Positions 7,873-17,013 of a DNA stretch of 63,475 nucleotides are shown one piece after another. Position 1 is the first letter of the stretch; each line of letters starts with the position of its first letter. Source of the DNA: a virus; the IMG/VR virus record IMGVR_UViG_3300035698_008150, positions 1 through 63,475 of that record, one strand, 5' to 3'. Below the pieces are notes generated by a model that had not been told where the DNA came from, did no database searches, and saw nothing but the letters and a program-made list of their open reading frames with translations. Position numbers and translations under genes: made by a program.

Positions 7873-9436
7873 TACAGAAAGAATTGATTGGAAAAAAGAA
7901 ATTGCTACACGATCTCCAAAGGATGCAAAAAAGTGGCAGTTTAGTGAGTATAGGCGTTGTGTAGAAGATAAGGTTTATTGGTTTAATAATTATGTATGGA
8001 CGATAGATACTCGTAAAACGCCATCGATTCTCCCATTTACTTTACGTGATTATCAAATTAAATTAATCAATCAGTTAGATAAGTATGAAGATGTATTTAT
8101 TGATAAATGCAGAGATATGGGTATTTCTTGGTCAGTTATGGGGTGGGAATTACATCAAGTTTGTTACACTAAAGGATTTACCGCATTAAATATTTCTAGA
8201 AAAGAATCAGAAGTGCAAGATAACGGTAATACTTTTCATTCTTTGCATGGTAGGTTGGCATTTATGTATCAACGGCTTCCTCCGTTCATTAAACCAAAGG
8301 TACATAATCCTTTTTTAGTTTTTTCAGTTCCTTTAATGAATTCTGTTATAAAGGGTGAATCAGCTAATCCTAAAGCCGGAAGGGATACGCAATATAAATT
8401 TATATTAGTTGATGAAGCAGCTTTTGTTGATTGCTTAGATGAAATGTATAAAGGATTAAGGAATGCTACAAATACGTTATGCTTAAATTCTACACCTCCG
8501 AAAGAAAGTGTGAATAATAAATTTGCGGAAGTAAAAGATATGAAAAACTCTGGATTTGTTAAACTTGGTTTTGACTGGAATTTAAACCCAGACCATACAC
8601 AAGGTTGGTATGATAAAAAAACTGCTTCTATGAGTGAACAGGAAATAGCACAAGAAATATTACGTCAGTACGATAAGGCTTTAACAAATCGTTCTTATCC
8701 AGAGTATGATAAGAAATTACATTTATTAAGTCATAAAGTATATCTTAATCCAAAATCAAAATTATATTGCTTTATGGATTTTGGTCTTGACGGTGAGCCA
8801 TTTGTATTTGCACAAAAAGATTTTGAAGATAGATTATTTATAATCTATTATAAAATATATAGAGATAAGTTAACTACCGAATTATATCAAGAATTTAAAA
8901 AGTGTTTAGATGCTATTAGATATTCAGGAGAGATTAAGGATATAATATTTATAGGTGATAAGTCAGGAAACAAAAGAAATAGAGTTACCAAGACAAGTGT
9001 AATCAGCGATTGGAAAACAGTATCTAATAATCAAATATTAATTAAATCTAGAGAACTTTCTAATTATGAAAAGATGAAGTGTGTAAGAACTTGCCTTAAA
9101 AGATATATTAATGGACGACCACAATTTAATATATCAAATGAACCGACTTGCTTAAACTTTGCACAATGTATCAATGGGGTTACGCTTAATAAATCTAGGG
9201 AAGATCATATAGATAATAAATTTACTCATGCTGTTAATGCTGTTGAGTATGGAATAAATTATTTATTTCCTGTAACAAAAGCATCAGGCGTAGTTGTTAG
9301 TTTAGACCCCGGGGATGATATTAGAGATAATGAAGGGAATTTTGTTAGAAGAATTGGAAGAAATATGTTTAAAGGAACTTCTGTTTCCAGCGTTATTGGT
9401 GATAGAAGAATAGCAAGAAGGAGCCATATATTATGA
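7853..9436 (+). CDS. terL: Large terminase subunit
   Basis: 527 aa, packaging motor. The ATPase has a degenerate Walker A (KCRDMGISWS, 85-94) and Walker B with catalytic Glu (FILVDEAAF, 183-191), then the coupling motif NSTPP. The C-terminal RNase H-fold nuclease shows acidic motifs CFMDFG (about 303), IFIGDKSG (about 366) and HAVNAVEYG (about 461). Start ATG lies about ten bases after GAGGAG inside the small subunit gene. It overlaps the portal gene by four bases (ATGA). Confidence 0.95.
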   Translation: MQVMIHNTERIDWKKEIATRSPKDAKKWQFSEYRRCVEDKVYWFNNYVWTIDTRKTPSILPFTLRDYQIKLINQLDKYEDVFIDKCRDMGISWSVMGWELHQVCYTKGFTALNISRKESEVQDNGNTFHSLHGRLAFMYQRLPPFIKPKVHNPFLVFSVPLMNSVIKGESANPKAGRDTQYKFILVDEAAFVDCLDEMYKGLRNATNTLCLNSTPPKESVNNKFAEVKDMKNSGFVKLGFDWNLNPDHTQGWYDKKTASMSEQEIAQEILRQYDKALTNRSYPEYDKKLHLLSHKVYLNPKSKLYCFMDFGLDGEPFVFAQKDFEDRLFIIYYKIYRDKLTTELYQEFKKCLDAIRYSGEIKDIIFIGDKSGNKRNRVTKTSVISDWKTVSNNQILIKSRELSNYEKMKCVRTCLKRYINGRPQFNISNEPTCLNFAQCINGVTLNKSREDHIDNKFTHAVNAVEYGINYLFPVTKASGVVVSLDPGDDIRDNEGNFVRRIGRNMFKGTSVSSVIGDRRIARRSHIL

Positions 9437-10851
9437 AAAGAAAGAAAGATCAACCAGAACAAGATTCAAGTAATGTTATATTGAATTTTAAAGAACGTAA
9501 AAAAAGGTCAATAGAGTTACAGAGAAGAATAGCTGAATCATACCCAATGGTAGGGGGTACTGGTGAAGATGCTCAATGGCGTTCTTTGACATCTAATTCA
9601 CTCAGGGATTTGAGCCTCCTTACACAGAATAGAATGCAGGATATTGCGTTCTATTTATATGATAGCAATCCTATGGCAGGCAGGATTATCGAGATTATAG
9701 AAGATTTTGTTATTGGTGACGGATTTACTTATTCAGTCAAAGATCCTAATGTAAAAGAAGTTATCGATAATTTTTGGAACGATCCGGATAATAACCTTGA
9801 TGAAGAAATGAATGTTAATGTTGTTGAACTATATTTGTTTGGTGAGTTATGTTTACCGACTTGGGTTAATTCAGCTAACGGTGCAGTTAAGCTAGGGTAT
9901 ATAGATCCAAAGACAATTTTAAAAATTAGAAAAGATAGAAATAATCCAAAGATACAAAAATCATTAATATGGAAAAGATTAAGTGGTTCTTCTAAAGAAC
10001 AAGAAATGAGTATAATAAATGTTGATAGAAATCTTAGGTCAAAAACATATGGGAAGTTAGTTGGAGATTGTTTTTACTTTACAATAAATAAAGTAAGTTC
10101 AGCAACGCGCGGTAGAAGTGTGTTATTAAGATTAGCTGATTGGCTAGATGGATATGATCAATTTCTTTTTACAAGGTTAGAAAGAGCATTCTTGTTGAAT
10201 TCGTTTATTTGGGATGTTGCTTGTGAAGGAATGAATGAATCAGAGCTTCAAGAATTTGTAAAAAAATTAGCGCCGCCTAGACCTGGCTCTATAAGAGCTC
10301 ATAATGAAAAAATCACCTGGAAGTCAGAAACACCTAAATTAGAATCAGCTGATGCATCAGGTGAAGCAGCCTTATTTAAGAACCAGATTTTAGGTGGTGC
10401 TGGATTCCCGGGGCATTGGTTTGCTGAAGGTGATAAAACTACACGTGCAACAGCTATGGAAATGTCGCTTCCTACTCTTAAAAATTTAAAGACTAAACAG
10501 AAAAAAATAAAGTTTCTAATTAAGCGGATGTTTGATTTTGTCATTGACCAAGCAATAATAGCTGGTGTATTAAAAGAGGGTGTTGATAAGACTTTTAAAG
10601 TTATTCCTTCTCCAATAGTTTCTAGAGATAGCAGCAAAGGAACTGCTGAAGCTATGTCAGGATTAATATCTGGATTGGTTCAAGCATCTGATAAAAAATG
10701 GGTTAGTGATAAGAAGGCTAAAACTATTATTAATGCAGTAATATCACAATTAGGTGTAGATGTAGATAGTGAGGCTGATGATAATGTAGATAGTGATGCT
10801 GATGATAATAAGAAAGAAGAAGAAAAAGGAGTAGCGACAAATGAAGAATAA
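9433..10851 (+). CDS. Portal protein
   Basis: 472 aa. Typical portal features are MQDIAFYLYDSNPMAGRIIE (about 66-85), a phrase seen in many portals, then the mixed alpha/beta wing and stem regions, and an acidic C-terminal tail (DVDSEADDNVDSDADDN). The dodecamer would form the DNA entry vertex and anchor the terminase. Its start overlaps terL and its end overlaps the methylase gene by 11 bases, so the three are translationally coupled. Confidence 0.9.
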   Translation: MKRKKDQPEQDSSNVILNFKERKKRSIELQRRIAESYPMVGGTGEDAQWRSLTSNSLRDLSLLTQNRMQDIAFYLYDSNPMAGRIIEIIEDFVIGDGFTYSVKDPNVKEVIDNFWNDPDNNLDEEMNVNVVELYLFGELCLPTWVNSANGAVKLGYIDPKTILKIRKDRNNPKIQKSLIWKRLSGSSKEQEMSIINVDRNLRSKTYGKLVGDCFYFTINKVSSATRGRSVLLRLADWLDGYDQFLFTRLERAFLLNSFIWDVACEGMNESELQEFVKKLAPPRPGSIRAHNEKITWKSETPKLESADASGEAALFKNQILGGAGFPGHWFAEGDKTTRATAMEMSLPTLKNLKTKQKKIKFLIKRMFDFVIDQAIIAGVLKEGVDKTFKVIPSPIVSRDSSKGTAEAMSGLISGLVQASDKKWVSDKKAKTIINAVISQLGVDVDSEADDNVDSDADDNKKEEEKGVATNEE

Positions 10852-12667
10852 AGGGTTTTTGATTGCTTTGTTAGAAGATTTCTCTTTAGATAAAATAGAC
10901 ATCGTTTCTAAAAACGATAACTTTATGGAAGGTGTAAAGCCTGCGTTTGGTTCTCCCGGTGGTAAATTTTTTGTTGCCGGGAAACTAATAAGATTGTTTC
11001 CAGAACATAAAAGATACGTTGAATCATTTATTGGTGGTGGATCTATATTGTTCAGAAAAAAGAGAAGTGAAGAAGAATTTATAAACGATAGAGATAGTGA
11101 TATTGCTTCTTGTTTTAAGTTTATGAAAGACATAACAGAACAACAAGTTGAATCATTAAATAAGCTTGATTGGAAAACATCTAAAGATACATTTAATAAA
11201 TTGCTTCCTGAGTGGAAAGAAAGTAGTCAGCATAACGACCCTGTTTATCAGTTCTATCGTTATGTTTATATCAAAGGAGCTTCAGATGCAGGTCAGATGA
11301 GTTCCTTTGATAATAGATCTGAAGGTGATGTTATGAAAGTAACTACACGAATGCTAAAGATAAAAGAACGTCTGCAAGACGTAACAATAGAAAATATGGA
11401 TTACAGAGATTTTATTAAAAAATATGCGAACAAAGAATCTTTTACTTTTATGGATCCTCCTTATCCGTCAGCTAAGATGGATTGGAAGTGGTGTCCGACA
11501 CAAAATGAATTTGAATCATTTACAAAAACTGTTCCGGGTAAGTGGATGGTTACGTATGAAGTTTGTGACGGTTGGAAAGAATCAAAGTATGATAGAAAGA
11601 TACTTTCTCAATATAATATTGCTGCACCATCAGCAGGTCATATGGCTAGGAAATCAGAATTAATGGTTTCTAATTATCCAATAAAAGAGAACTCAACTTA
11701 TTTAGAATCTGAAATAGATGATGATATAAAGGAATCAATAGTTGACTTTGTTGATAACCTAAGGTTATCGGAAGTACGTGGATTAGGATTAGGCGTTGGT
11801 GGTCCTAGACAAGGTGATGCTGGAACAGATGTTTGTGTTTGCCCTAAGTGTAAAGAAGAAATTAAACATAACAGAGGAACTCCTTGTAATGAAAGTAAAT
11901 GTCCTAAGTGCGGAACACCAATGATAGGAAAAGTTGATAACAAAGAATCTTTAGTTGATGATTTAAAAGATATACTAAAGTTATATGCGGCTAAAAGAAG
12001 AGGTGATGATGTTGATAAAACATTCGAGCAGTTAAAGAGTTCATTTCGTGGTTGTGTATCTGACATCATAGAATCTGGTATTACTGATTTCCATCCAGAA
12101 AAGCTTTCTCCGTTTGCTTTAGAGTTGTTTGATAAATACACAGAGTATAAATATACTGTTGTGCAACCTGATAAATCTGAACAATCATTTAAAACATTAA
12201 AAGAATTAAAAGACAGCAATGTTGATTATCGCGGATATAAGTTTAATATAAAAATGAAAGAAGCAGAAAAGAAGATAGGTAACTTTACTTTTTATAATCA
12301 ATGGTGGAGAAACAAAAATGATAAGATAGATAATTTTACTGTTTCTACTGATTTAGGAATAGATATTCATTTGTCTGAAAATAAAAGTTTGATCGAAGAT
12401 GAATTCAAAGAATCAACTTTTTATATAAAACCTTCAGAATACTCTGTTAGGAAACTTTCAGAGGGAATATCATTTATGTTACCTCATAGTGATTTTAATA
12501 TTACTGATATGCTTTCTTGGATTAAAGTAATAGATAGAGGAAATATATCTATTCTTGAAAGCACAGAGTTAGAGAAAATAATAGAGTTTTCTGGTAAAAA
12601 AATTAAAGGTATTTTTACAGCTAAGAGAGAAAATGAGAACTCAGACTTTTGGGTTTTGAAAAAATAA
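10841..12667 (+). CDS. Dam-like adenine methylase fused to zinc ribbon and unknown domain
   Basis: 608 aa. Residues 1-285 are a D12-class adenine-N6 methylase: SPGGKFFVAGKL (39-50), FIGGGSILF (63-71), INDRD (81-85) and DPPY (205-208). A linker rich in Gly leads to a zinc ribbon (C334, C337, C354, C357; GTPCNESKCPKCGTPM). The last 245 residues are not recognised; the final strand pair GKKIKGIFTAKR...FWVLKK recalls OB-fold ends of ligase-like domains. It sits between portal and capsid genes where a head protein is usual, so a packaging-linked or virion role is possible. Confidence 0.8.
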   Translation: MKNKGFLIALLEDFSLDKIDIVSKNDNFMEGVKPAFGSPGGKFFVAGKLIRLFPEHKRYVESFIGGGSILFRKKRSEEEFINDRDSDIASCFKFMKDITEQQVESLNKLDWKTSKDTFNKLLPEWKESSQHNDPVYQFYRYVYIKGASDAGQMSSFDNRSEGDVMKVTTRMLKIKERLQDVTIENMDYRDFIKKYANKESFTFMDPPYPSAKMDWKWCPTQNEFESFTKTVPGKWMVTYEVCDGWKESKYDRKILSQYNIAAPSAGHMARKSELMVSNYPIKENSTYLESEIDDDIKESIVDFVDNLRLSEVRGLGLGVGGPRQGDAGTDVCVCPKCKEEIKHNRGTPCNESKCPKCGTPMIGKVDNKESLVDDLKDILKLYAAKRRGDDVDKTFEQLKSSFRGCVSDIIESGITDFHPEKLSPFALELFDKYTEYKYTVVQPDKSEQSFKTLKELKDSNVDYRGYKFNIKMKEAEKKIGNFTFYNQWWRNKNDKIDNFTVSTDLGIDIHLSENKSLIEDEFKESTFYIKPSEYSVRKLSEGISFMLPHSDFNITDMLSWIKVIDRGNISILESTELEKIIEFSGKKIKGIFTAKRENENSDFWVLKK

Positions 12668-12679
12668 ATCATTTTTTCC

Positions 12680-12708
12680 TTGACATTTATAAAAAATAAG
12701 ACTATATT
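12680..12708 (+). promoter_or_regulatory. Sigma70-type promoter for the capsid genes
   Basis: TTGACA (12680-12685), 17-bp spacer, TATATT (12703-12708). It lies in the only clear gap of the head module, about 40 bases before the next ATG, and would raise expression of protease, capsid and decoration genes. Confidence 0.85.
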
Positions 12709-12750
12709 TTAAGTGTATAGGTTTTTAACAGTTTATTCACAGGAGGTAAA

Positions 12751-13068
12751 ATGCCTTATCCAACTGAACACACCTGTCGGGTCGCAGAACCATTACCACA
12801 GAACTCTGGTATTTTTGCTCGTAAATCAATTGCTTCTGGTATAAGCATAGTAATGCAAAAATCTAAAGGAGATTCTAACTCTCCTATGAAGGTTCAATCT
12901 TATCGATTTGGAAAACACCAATTCACTCATACTGAAGCTAAAGAATGGTTAAAAAAACATAGTATAGAATATACTGCGTTTGAACCTGCTAGTAGCCCGG
13001 ATAAGAAAGAAACAAGAGCTGACATTATCAATAGGATAACTAAAGAGTTATCAGGTGTGATAATTTAA
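12751..13068 (+). CDS. Small head-module protein (MPYPTEH family)
   Basis: 105 aa, AGGAGG site. Begins MPYPTEHTCRVAEP, a phrase found at the N-terminus of small proteins or prohead proteases of many phages; a later segment (FGKHQFTHTEAKEWLKKH) fits the same group. The gene abuts the protease-capsid gene (its TAA overlaps the next ATG), so it probably acts in capsid assembly. No enzymatic motif seen. Confidence 0.65.
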   Translation: MPYPTEHTCRVAEPLPQNSGIFARKSIASGISIVMQKSKGDSNSPMKVQSYRFGKHQFTHTEAKEWLKKHSIEYTAFEPASSPDKKETRADIINRITKELSGVII

Positions 13069-15650
13069 TGAAATATAATCATTTACATATTGCTTCATTC
13101 TTAGAAAGTAGTTCTTCTGGCGATAAGTGGAAAGTAATGGTGATCGAAGAAGGACTGTCGAAAAACGGCAAATACTATACAAAGGAAGCCCTCCAAAAAT
13201 CTATTCCTTTATTTGAAAAATCAAAAGTTTGTTTTTATGAGTGGAAAGACAAGCATTTTGACCACATACCTTTATCCGTTGAAAAGATGTGTCCGGAAGG
13301 ATTTCCTCTACAAACAGCCGGCTACCTTGATAATGTGAAGTTTGAAACAGTTAAGGTTGAAGGTAGAGAAGTCGCTGGTTTAACTGCATCTTTACACTTA
13401 TTAGAAAAAAACTCAAGAGTTAAAGATTTGAAGCAAATGCTTACAAATGCTTGGAAAAAAGGATTAAAAAACCTACTTGGACTTTCCATAAATGCTGAGG
13501 GGCCGTCAAGCGTGCGTATGATGAATGGGCAACCGATAACAGTTGTCAATGGAATAAGTAAGGTTTTCAGTACCGATTTCGTGACTCAGCCTGCGGCGGG
13601 CGGCGGGTTACTAAAAATAATTGAAAGTTTCAATACAAAAGGAGGTATGGAACAGATGTTTAAGAAGATTATCGAATCGTTGAAAAGGTTTAATTCGAAG
13701 ATATTAGAAAGCGTAGATATCGCTAATATCACAGAAGAAGAAGTAGTAAGTATTTTTGAATCATTAGCTAAAGAAGCTAAAGAGAAAAATTCAGACAAGG
13801 CTGATAACCTTGAAGAGATTGTCGGTAAAATGAAAGACAAGAAATATGAGGAAGCAGAAGCTTTACTTAATGCTATAACAAATGAACAAAAAATGTCAGA
13901 TAATGATTTGCTTAATGCTGATGATAAAACATTAAGCCCCGGAGATTTAAAGAAAAAGAAAGCTTTGCTAAAAGTGGAACAAGATGCTGCTGCAAAAGAA
14001 GCAAAGAAACAAGAAGATTTAGAGAATAAAAATAAAGATTTAGAATCTAAATTAGATGCTATAAATAGCAAACTAGCTATTAGAGAATGCAAAGAGCTAT
14101 TAGAAGTTGCTTTATCTGAAAGCAACTTGCCAGAAGTAATCAAACATAAAATTCGTAATTCCTTTAAAAACAAGGTGTTTAAAGAATCAGAGATAAAAGA
14201 ATCTGTTAAAGCAGAGCGTGATACATTGGCAAAATTAGTTGAAAGCAAAGCAGTTATTGATTTTGGTGGTGATTTTGACGGCTCTTTTGTGAAAAGAGAT
14301 CCTATCACCCGCGTTCAAGCATCTATGGATTTAATGTTAGGTTACAAACCTAGTGACGTAGATAAAGATAAGTACAAAGATATTGATGGTTTTAGATCAT
14401 TAAAAGAAGCTTATGTTGCTTTTACTGATGATGCAGAAGTATCCGGAAGATTAGGACCTCGTGCATTGTCTAGATTAAGCGAATCAGTTGTTGATGATAA
14501 CACTACATTTTCCTACGCTTTAGGTTATTCTATGCAAAGAAGAATGCTTCCTGAATATAGAGCAATACCTGAACTATGGAAAAAGATAGCAGTGTCAACA
14601 CCTATCAAAGATTTTAAATTACAGGAAAGAATTCAATGGGGTGGTTTTGGAGTGCTTCCTACAGTGCAAGCAGCTAGAACAGTTGCCGGAACACCAATAG
14701 ATAGTGCAACTCCTACATACCCTGAATTAGGGTTCCCTGGCGATACCGAGGCAACATACGCTGTGATGACTAAAGGTGGAGTAATCACAGTAACAAGAAG
14801 ATCAATCATTGATGATGATTTGAAAGTATTGACAGGAATTCCTAAAAGAGTTGGGAAAGCAGCTGGATATACTTTGAATCAATTTGCGTTTGATTTAATG
14901 TTAGGGTATGGAGCTTCTGGAATCAATACTGCTACTATTTATGATAGTGCAGTTCTTTACATTGCATCTCATAAGAATTATCGCACAGGTGCATTAGGTT
15001 ACGATAATCTTCAGGACTTGCTTAATGATATGTGGTATCAGTGTGAGTTAGGATATAAAACTGACGTGGCAACACAATTAGAAGCAGCTGCTACAACATT
15101 AGATGTTACTGCTGGAACTGGTCAGTATTTCAAAGCCGGAGATTATGCCTGGCTAGACGGAGAAATTGTTCGTGTAGATTCAGTATCTACTGATGCATTG
15201 ACTATTGCAAGAGGAATGTTTGGAACAACTGATGCTCAGCATTTAGTTGCAGTTGATGTAAGAAAAGTTACTCAGTTCTTAGCATTAGAGAAACCTATCC
15301 TATGGGTACCTCGTGCTTTGAATGGTACTGCATTGGCATTACAGAAATCAGAAAAACATCCAGAGAATGCTGAAGGTGGAATTAATACACTGAGAAATCA
15401 GTTTGAAGTAGAACAAAGCCCATTCTTACGTGGTGATGAAAATAATTACTATATTTCATCTAAGATTTCTGACGTAGAAGGAATAGAAATAGGGTTTTTA
15501 AATGGTAAAGAAGAACCAGAAATTTTGGTTCAAGATCAACCTACTGTCGGAAACGTATTTACCTATGATACGATCCGCTACAAAGTTCGTCATGAATACG
15601 GCGGAGCAGTTGTTGATTTCAGAGCGTTTGCAGGGGCGATTGTAACTTAA
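13068..15650 (+). CDS. Prohead protease-scaffold-major capsid fusion
   Basis: 860 aa. Residues 1-185 form a phage prohead serine protease: SKNGKYYTKEAL (31-42), candidate catalytic His at 63 or 66 (KHFDHIP), LLGLSINAEG with candidate Ser140, and VTQPAAGGG at its end. About 197-420 is a Lys/Glu-rich scaffold-like region with coiled coil near 285-345. About 425-860 is the HK97-type major capsid protein (a coat-protein-like P-loop and E-loop layout; the C-terminus FTYDTIRYKVRHEYGGAVVD is capsid-like). In most phages these are two or three genes. An internal ribosome site at 13640 may supply scaffold-capsid alone. Self-cleavage would release the coat protein. Confidence 0.85.
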   Translation: MKYNHLHIASFLESSSSGDKWKVMVIEEGLSKNGKYYTKEALQKSIPLFEKSKVCFYEWKDKHFDHIPLSVEKMCPEGFPLQTAGYLDNVKFETVKVEGREVAGLTASLHLLEKNSRVKDLKQMLTNAWKKGLKNLLGLSINAEGPSSVRMMNGQPITVVNGISKVFSTDFVTQPAAGGGLLKIIESFNTKGGMEQMFKKIIESLKRFNSKILESVDIANITEEEVVSIFESLAKEAKEKNSDKADNLEEIVGKMKDKKYEEAEALLNAITNEQKMSDNDLLNADDKTLSPGDLKKKKALLKVEQDAAAKEAKKQEDLENKNKDLESKLDAINSKLAIRECKELLEVALSESNLPEVIKHKIRNSFKNKVFKESEIKESVKAERDTLAKLVESKAVIDFGGDFDGSFVKRDPITRVQASMDLMLGYKPSDVDKDKYKDIDGFRSLKEAYVAFTDDAEVSGRLGPRALSRLSESVVDDNTTFSYALGYSMQRRMLPEYRAIPELWKKIAVSTPIKDFKLQERIQWGGFGVLPTVQAARTVAGTPIDSATPTYPELGFPGDTEATYAVMTKGGVITVTRRSIIDDDLKVLTGIPKRVGKAAGYTLNQFAFDLMLGYGASGINTATIYDSAVLYIASHKNYRTGALGYDNLQDLLNDMWYQCELGYKTDVATQLEAAATTLDVTAGTGQYFKAGDYAWLDGEIVRVDSVSTDALTIARGMFGTTDAQHLVAVDVRKVTQFLALEKPILWVPRALNGTALALQKSEKHPENAEGGINTLRNQFEVEQSPFLRGDENNYYISSKISDVEGIEIGFLNGKEEPEILVQDQPTVGNVFTYDTIRYKVRHEYGGAVVDFRAFAGAIVT
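13640..13658 (+). promoter_or_regulatory. Internal ribosome site in the protease-capsid gene
   Basis: AGGAGG (13640-13645) precedes two in-frame ATG codons, one base and ten bases later (13647, 13656). The second has good spacing and starts at residue 197, just after the protease domain, giving a 664-aa scaffold-capsid product. Lambda-type nested scaffold genes are the known parallel. Confidence 0.65.
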
Positions 15651-15670
15651 TAACCGAATTAATGGCGATG

Positions 15671-15719
15671 GTCGGGGGAGAAATCTCCCGACACAGCTGT
15701 TAGGTTGGAAAATACCTAA
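15671..15719 (+). promoter_or_regulatory. Two hairpins between capsid and decoration genes
   Basis: GTCGGG (15671-15676) pairs with CCCGAC (15687-15692), with AG/CT above a two-G bulge. TTAGGT (15700-15705) pairs with ACCTAA (15714-15719). Neither is followed by a T run, so they are more likely mRNA stabilising or processing structures than terminators. Confidence 0.5.
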
Positions 15720-15739
15720 TATTAAGGAGGATTTTTTAA

Positions 15740-16081
15740 ATGAAATTCACAAGATATAAATATGGAGTAGCAAATGAAAGAGGTACTGTTCTCTCTAAAA
15801 CAGCAGATTATACAATATTAGAAAATGATATTTTAAGATCCGGTCAGTTTTTTAAAGTTGATGGTCATAAGTTAACATTGCCTGCCGCTAGTGGAAATTT
15901 AAAAGGTACAAGTGTATATGTTTTTGGAAGTAGCGGTTCATCTAAAGTAGCTGTTGTTGCTGGTTTTGGTGGTGGTGGTGCTAGTTATGATACTGTAACC
16001 GTAGGAGCATATAATACTATAGAGTTTTGGTGTGACGGCAGTTATTGGTACGCATTATCTAATGCGGTTGGTGCTAGCTAA
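15740..16081 (+). CDS. Capsid decoration-type protein without Ser tail
   Basis: 113 aa. Beta-rich with LTLPAAS (about 50), AGFGGGGASYDTVTVG and FWCDGSYWYAL near the C-terminus. Its position right after the capsid gene and a strong AAGGAGG site suggest an abundant head-decoration protein. The next gene encodes a paralog sharing the whole fold plus a polyserine tail; this copy ends cleanly after YALSNAVGAS. Confidence 0.7.
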   Translation: MKFTRYKYGVANERGTVLSKTADYTILENDILRSGQFFKVDGHKLTLPAASGNLKGTSVYVFGSSGSSKVAVVAGFGGGGASYDTVTVGAYNTIEFWCDGSYWYALSNAVGAS

Positions 16082-16098
16082 AATAAAGGAGGACAATT

Positions 16099-16653
16099 AT
16101 GCCAAAACCTACCAGATATAAATATAGTGTCGCTAACCGTAGGGGTACAACCCTAAGTAAATCCGCAGATTACTCTCTGACAGAGAATGATGTTGAAAGA
16201 AGTGGATCTTTATTTGTTAAATTAACTTCAGGAAATACACTAACTTTACCTGCCGCTAGTGATAGTTTAAAAGGCGCTAGTGTTTATGTTAATACATCTG
16301 ATCAAGGCATTGTATATGTTGCTGCCGGATTTGGTGGTGGGGGAGCTAGTTATGATACTGCTAATATAGGAAAGTATGAATCTGCTGAGTTTTGGTGTGA
16401 CGGCAGTTATTGGTACGCATTAAATGTAACTGTAGCTGGAAATACTTCTAGTTCATCATCCAGTTCATCATCTTTTTCCAGTAGCTCATCAAGTTCATCA
16501 AGTAGCTCAAGTAGCTCATTAAGTTCATCAAGTAGTTCATTAAGCTCGAGTAGCTCAAGCTCAAGTAGCTCAAGTAGCTCAAGCTCAAGCTCAAGCTCAT
16601 CAAACTCAAGTAGTTCTAGCTCATCTAGTTCGAGCTCAAGCGAATCTAGTTAA
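16099..16653 (+). CDS. Capsid decoration-type protein with polyserine tail
   Basis: 184 aa. Residues 1-115 are paralogous to the preceding protein (shared TRYKY, LTLPAAS, FGGGGASYDT, FWCDGSYWYAL). Residues 117-184 are almost pure Ser with Phe, Leu, Asn and a final ESS. It would display about 68 Ser outward at each decoration site. AAAGGAGG site. Having tailed and untailed copies side by side suggests mixed decoration or recent tail gain. Confidence 0.75.
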   Translation: MPKPTRYKYSVANRRGTTLSKSADYSLTENDVERSGSLFVKLTSGNTLTLPAASDSLKGASVYVNTSDQGIVYVAAGFGGGGASYDTANIGKYESAEFWCDGSYWYALNVTVAGNTSSSSSSSSSFSSSSSSSSSSSSSSLSSSSSSLSSSSSSSSSSSSSSSSSSSSNSSSSSSSSSSSSESS

Positions 16654-16664
16654 AAGTTAAACCT

Positions 16665-16692
16665 ACCCTTGGCGGTAAACTCCGCCAAGGGT
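16665..16692 (+). terminator. Strong hairpin after decoration gene, weak terminator or processing site
   Basis: ACCCTTGGCGG (16665-16675) and CCGCCAAGGGT (16682-16692) form a perfect 11-bp stem with a 6-base loop. The following bases are TACTAAAGG, no T run, so partial termination or 3'-end protection of the decoration mRNA is more likely than full stop. Confidence 0.5.
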
Positions 16693-16710
16693 TACTAAAG
16701 GAGATAGATA

Positions 16711-17004
16711 ATGGCATATCCCGCTTATAAATGCCCTTTTAAAAATAATGCCGGTGCAGGAATTGTTTGTGAGAATATTGCATGTGGATTGTTCAACGTT
16801 GTTGAAAATGACTGCAATTTTATTATGAATGAACGAAGAAAACATCAGCTAACTGGTAAAGTAGTTCCTAATACAAATACTTATTCTAGTTCGAGTTCTA
16901 GTTCTAGTTCGAGTTCATATAGCTCGAGTTCTTCTTCGTCGAGTTCTTCTTCGTCGAGTTCTTCTTCGTCGAGTTCTTCTTCGTCGAGTTCGAGTTCTTC
17001 TTAA
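16711..17004 (+). CDS. Small Cys-rich protein with polyserine tail
   Basis: 97 aa. Residues 1-57 hold four Cys (8, 20, 25, 35) that could bind metal or form disulfides; not a recognised family. Residues 59-97 are Ser with one Tyr. Part of the tail is four perfect copies of a 15-bp unit. Between decoration protein and head-tail connector, with AAAGGAG site, so probably a minor head protein displayed on the virion. Confidence 0.65.
   Translation: MAYPAYKCPFKNNAGAGIVCENIACGLFNVVENDCNFIMNERRKHQLTGKVVPNTNTYSSSSSSSSSSSYSSSSSSSSSSSSSSSSSSSSSSSSSSS
16926..16985 (+). repeat. 15-bp minisatellite (four perfect copies) in a Ser tail
   Basis: GAGTTCTTCTTCGTC is repeated exactly four times (16926, 16941, 16956, 16971). 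Perfect identity means recent expansion, unlike the scrambled codons of the 4.3-7 kb gene, and shows how Ser tails can change length without frame loss. Confidence 0.9.
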
Positions 17005-17013
17005 GGGGGTATT

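Noticed and set aside
13586-14308. Antisense 240-aa Ser/Leu-rich frame
   Set aside because: It is the shadow of the scaffold region; no ribosome site and opposite to the operon.
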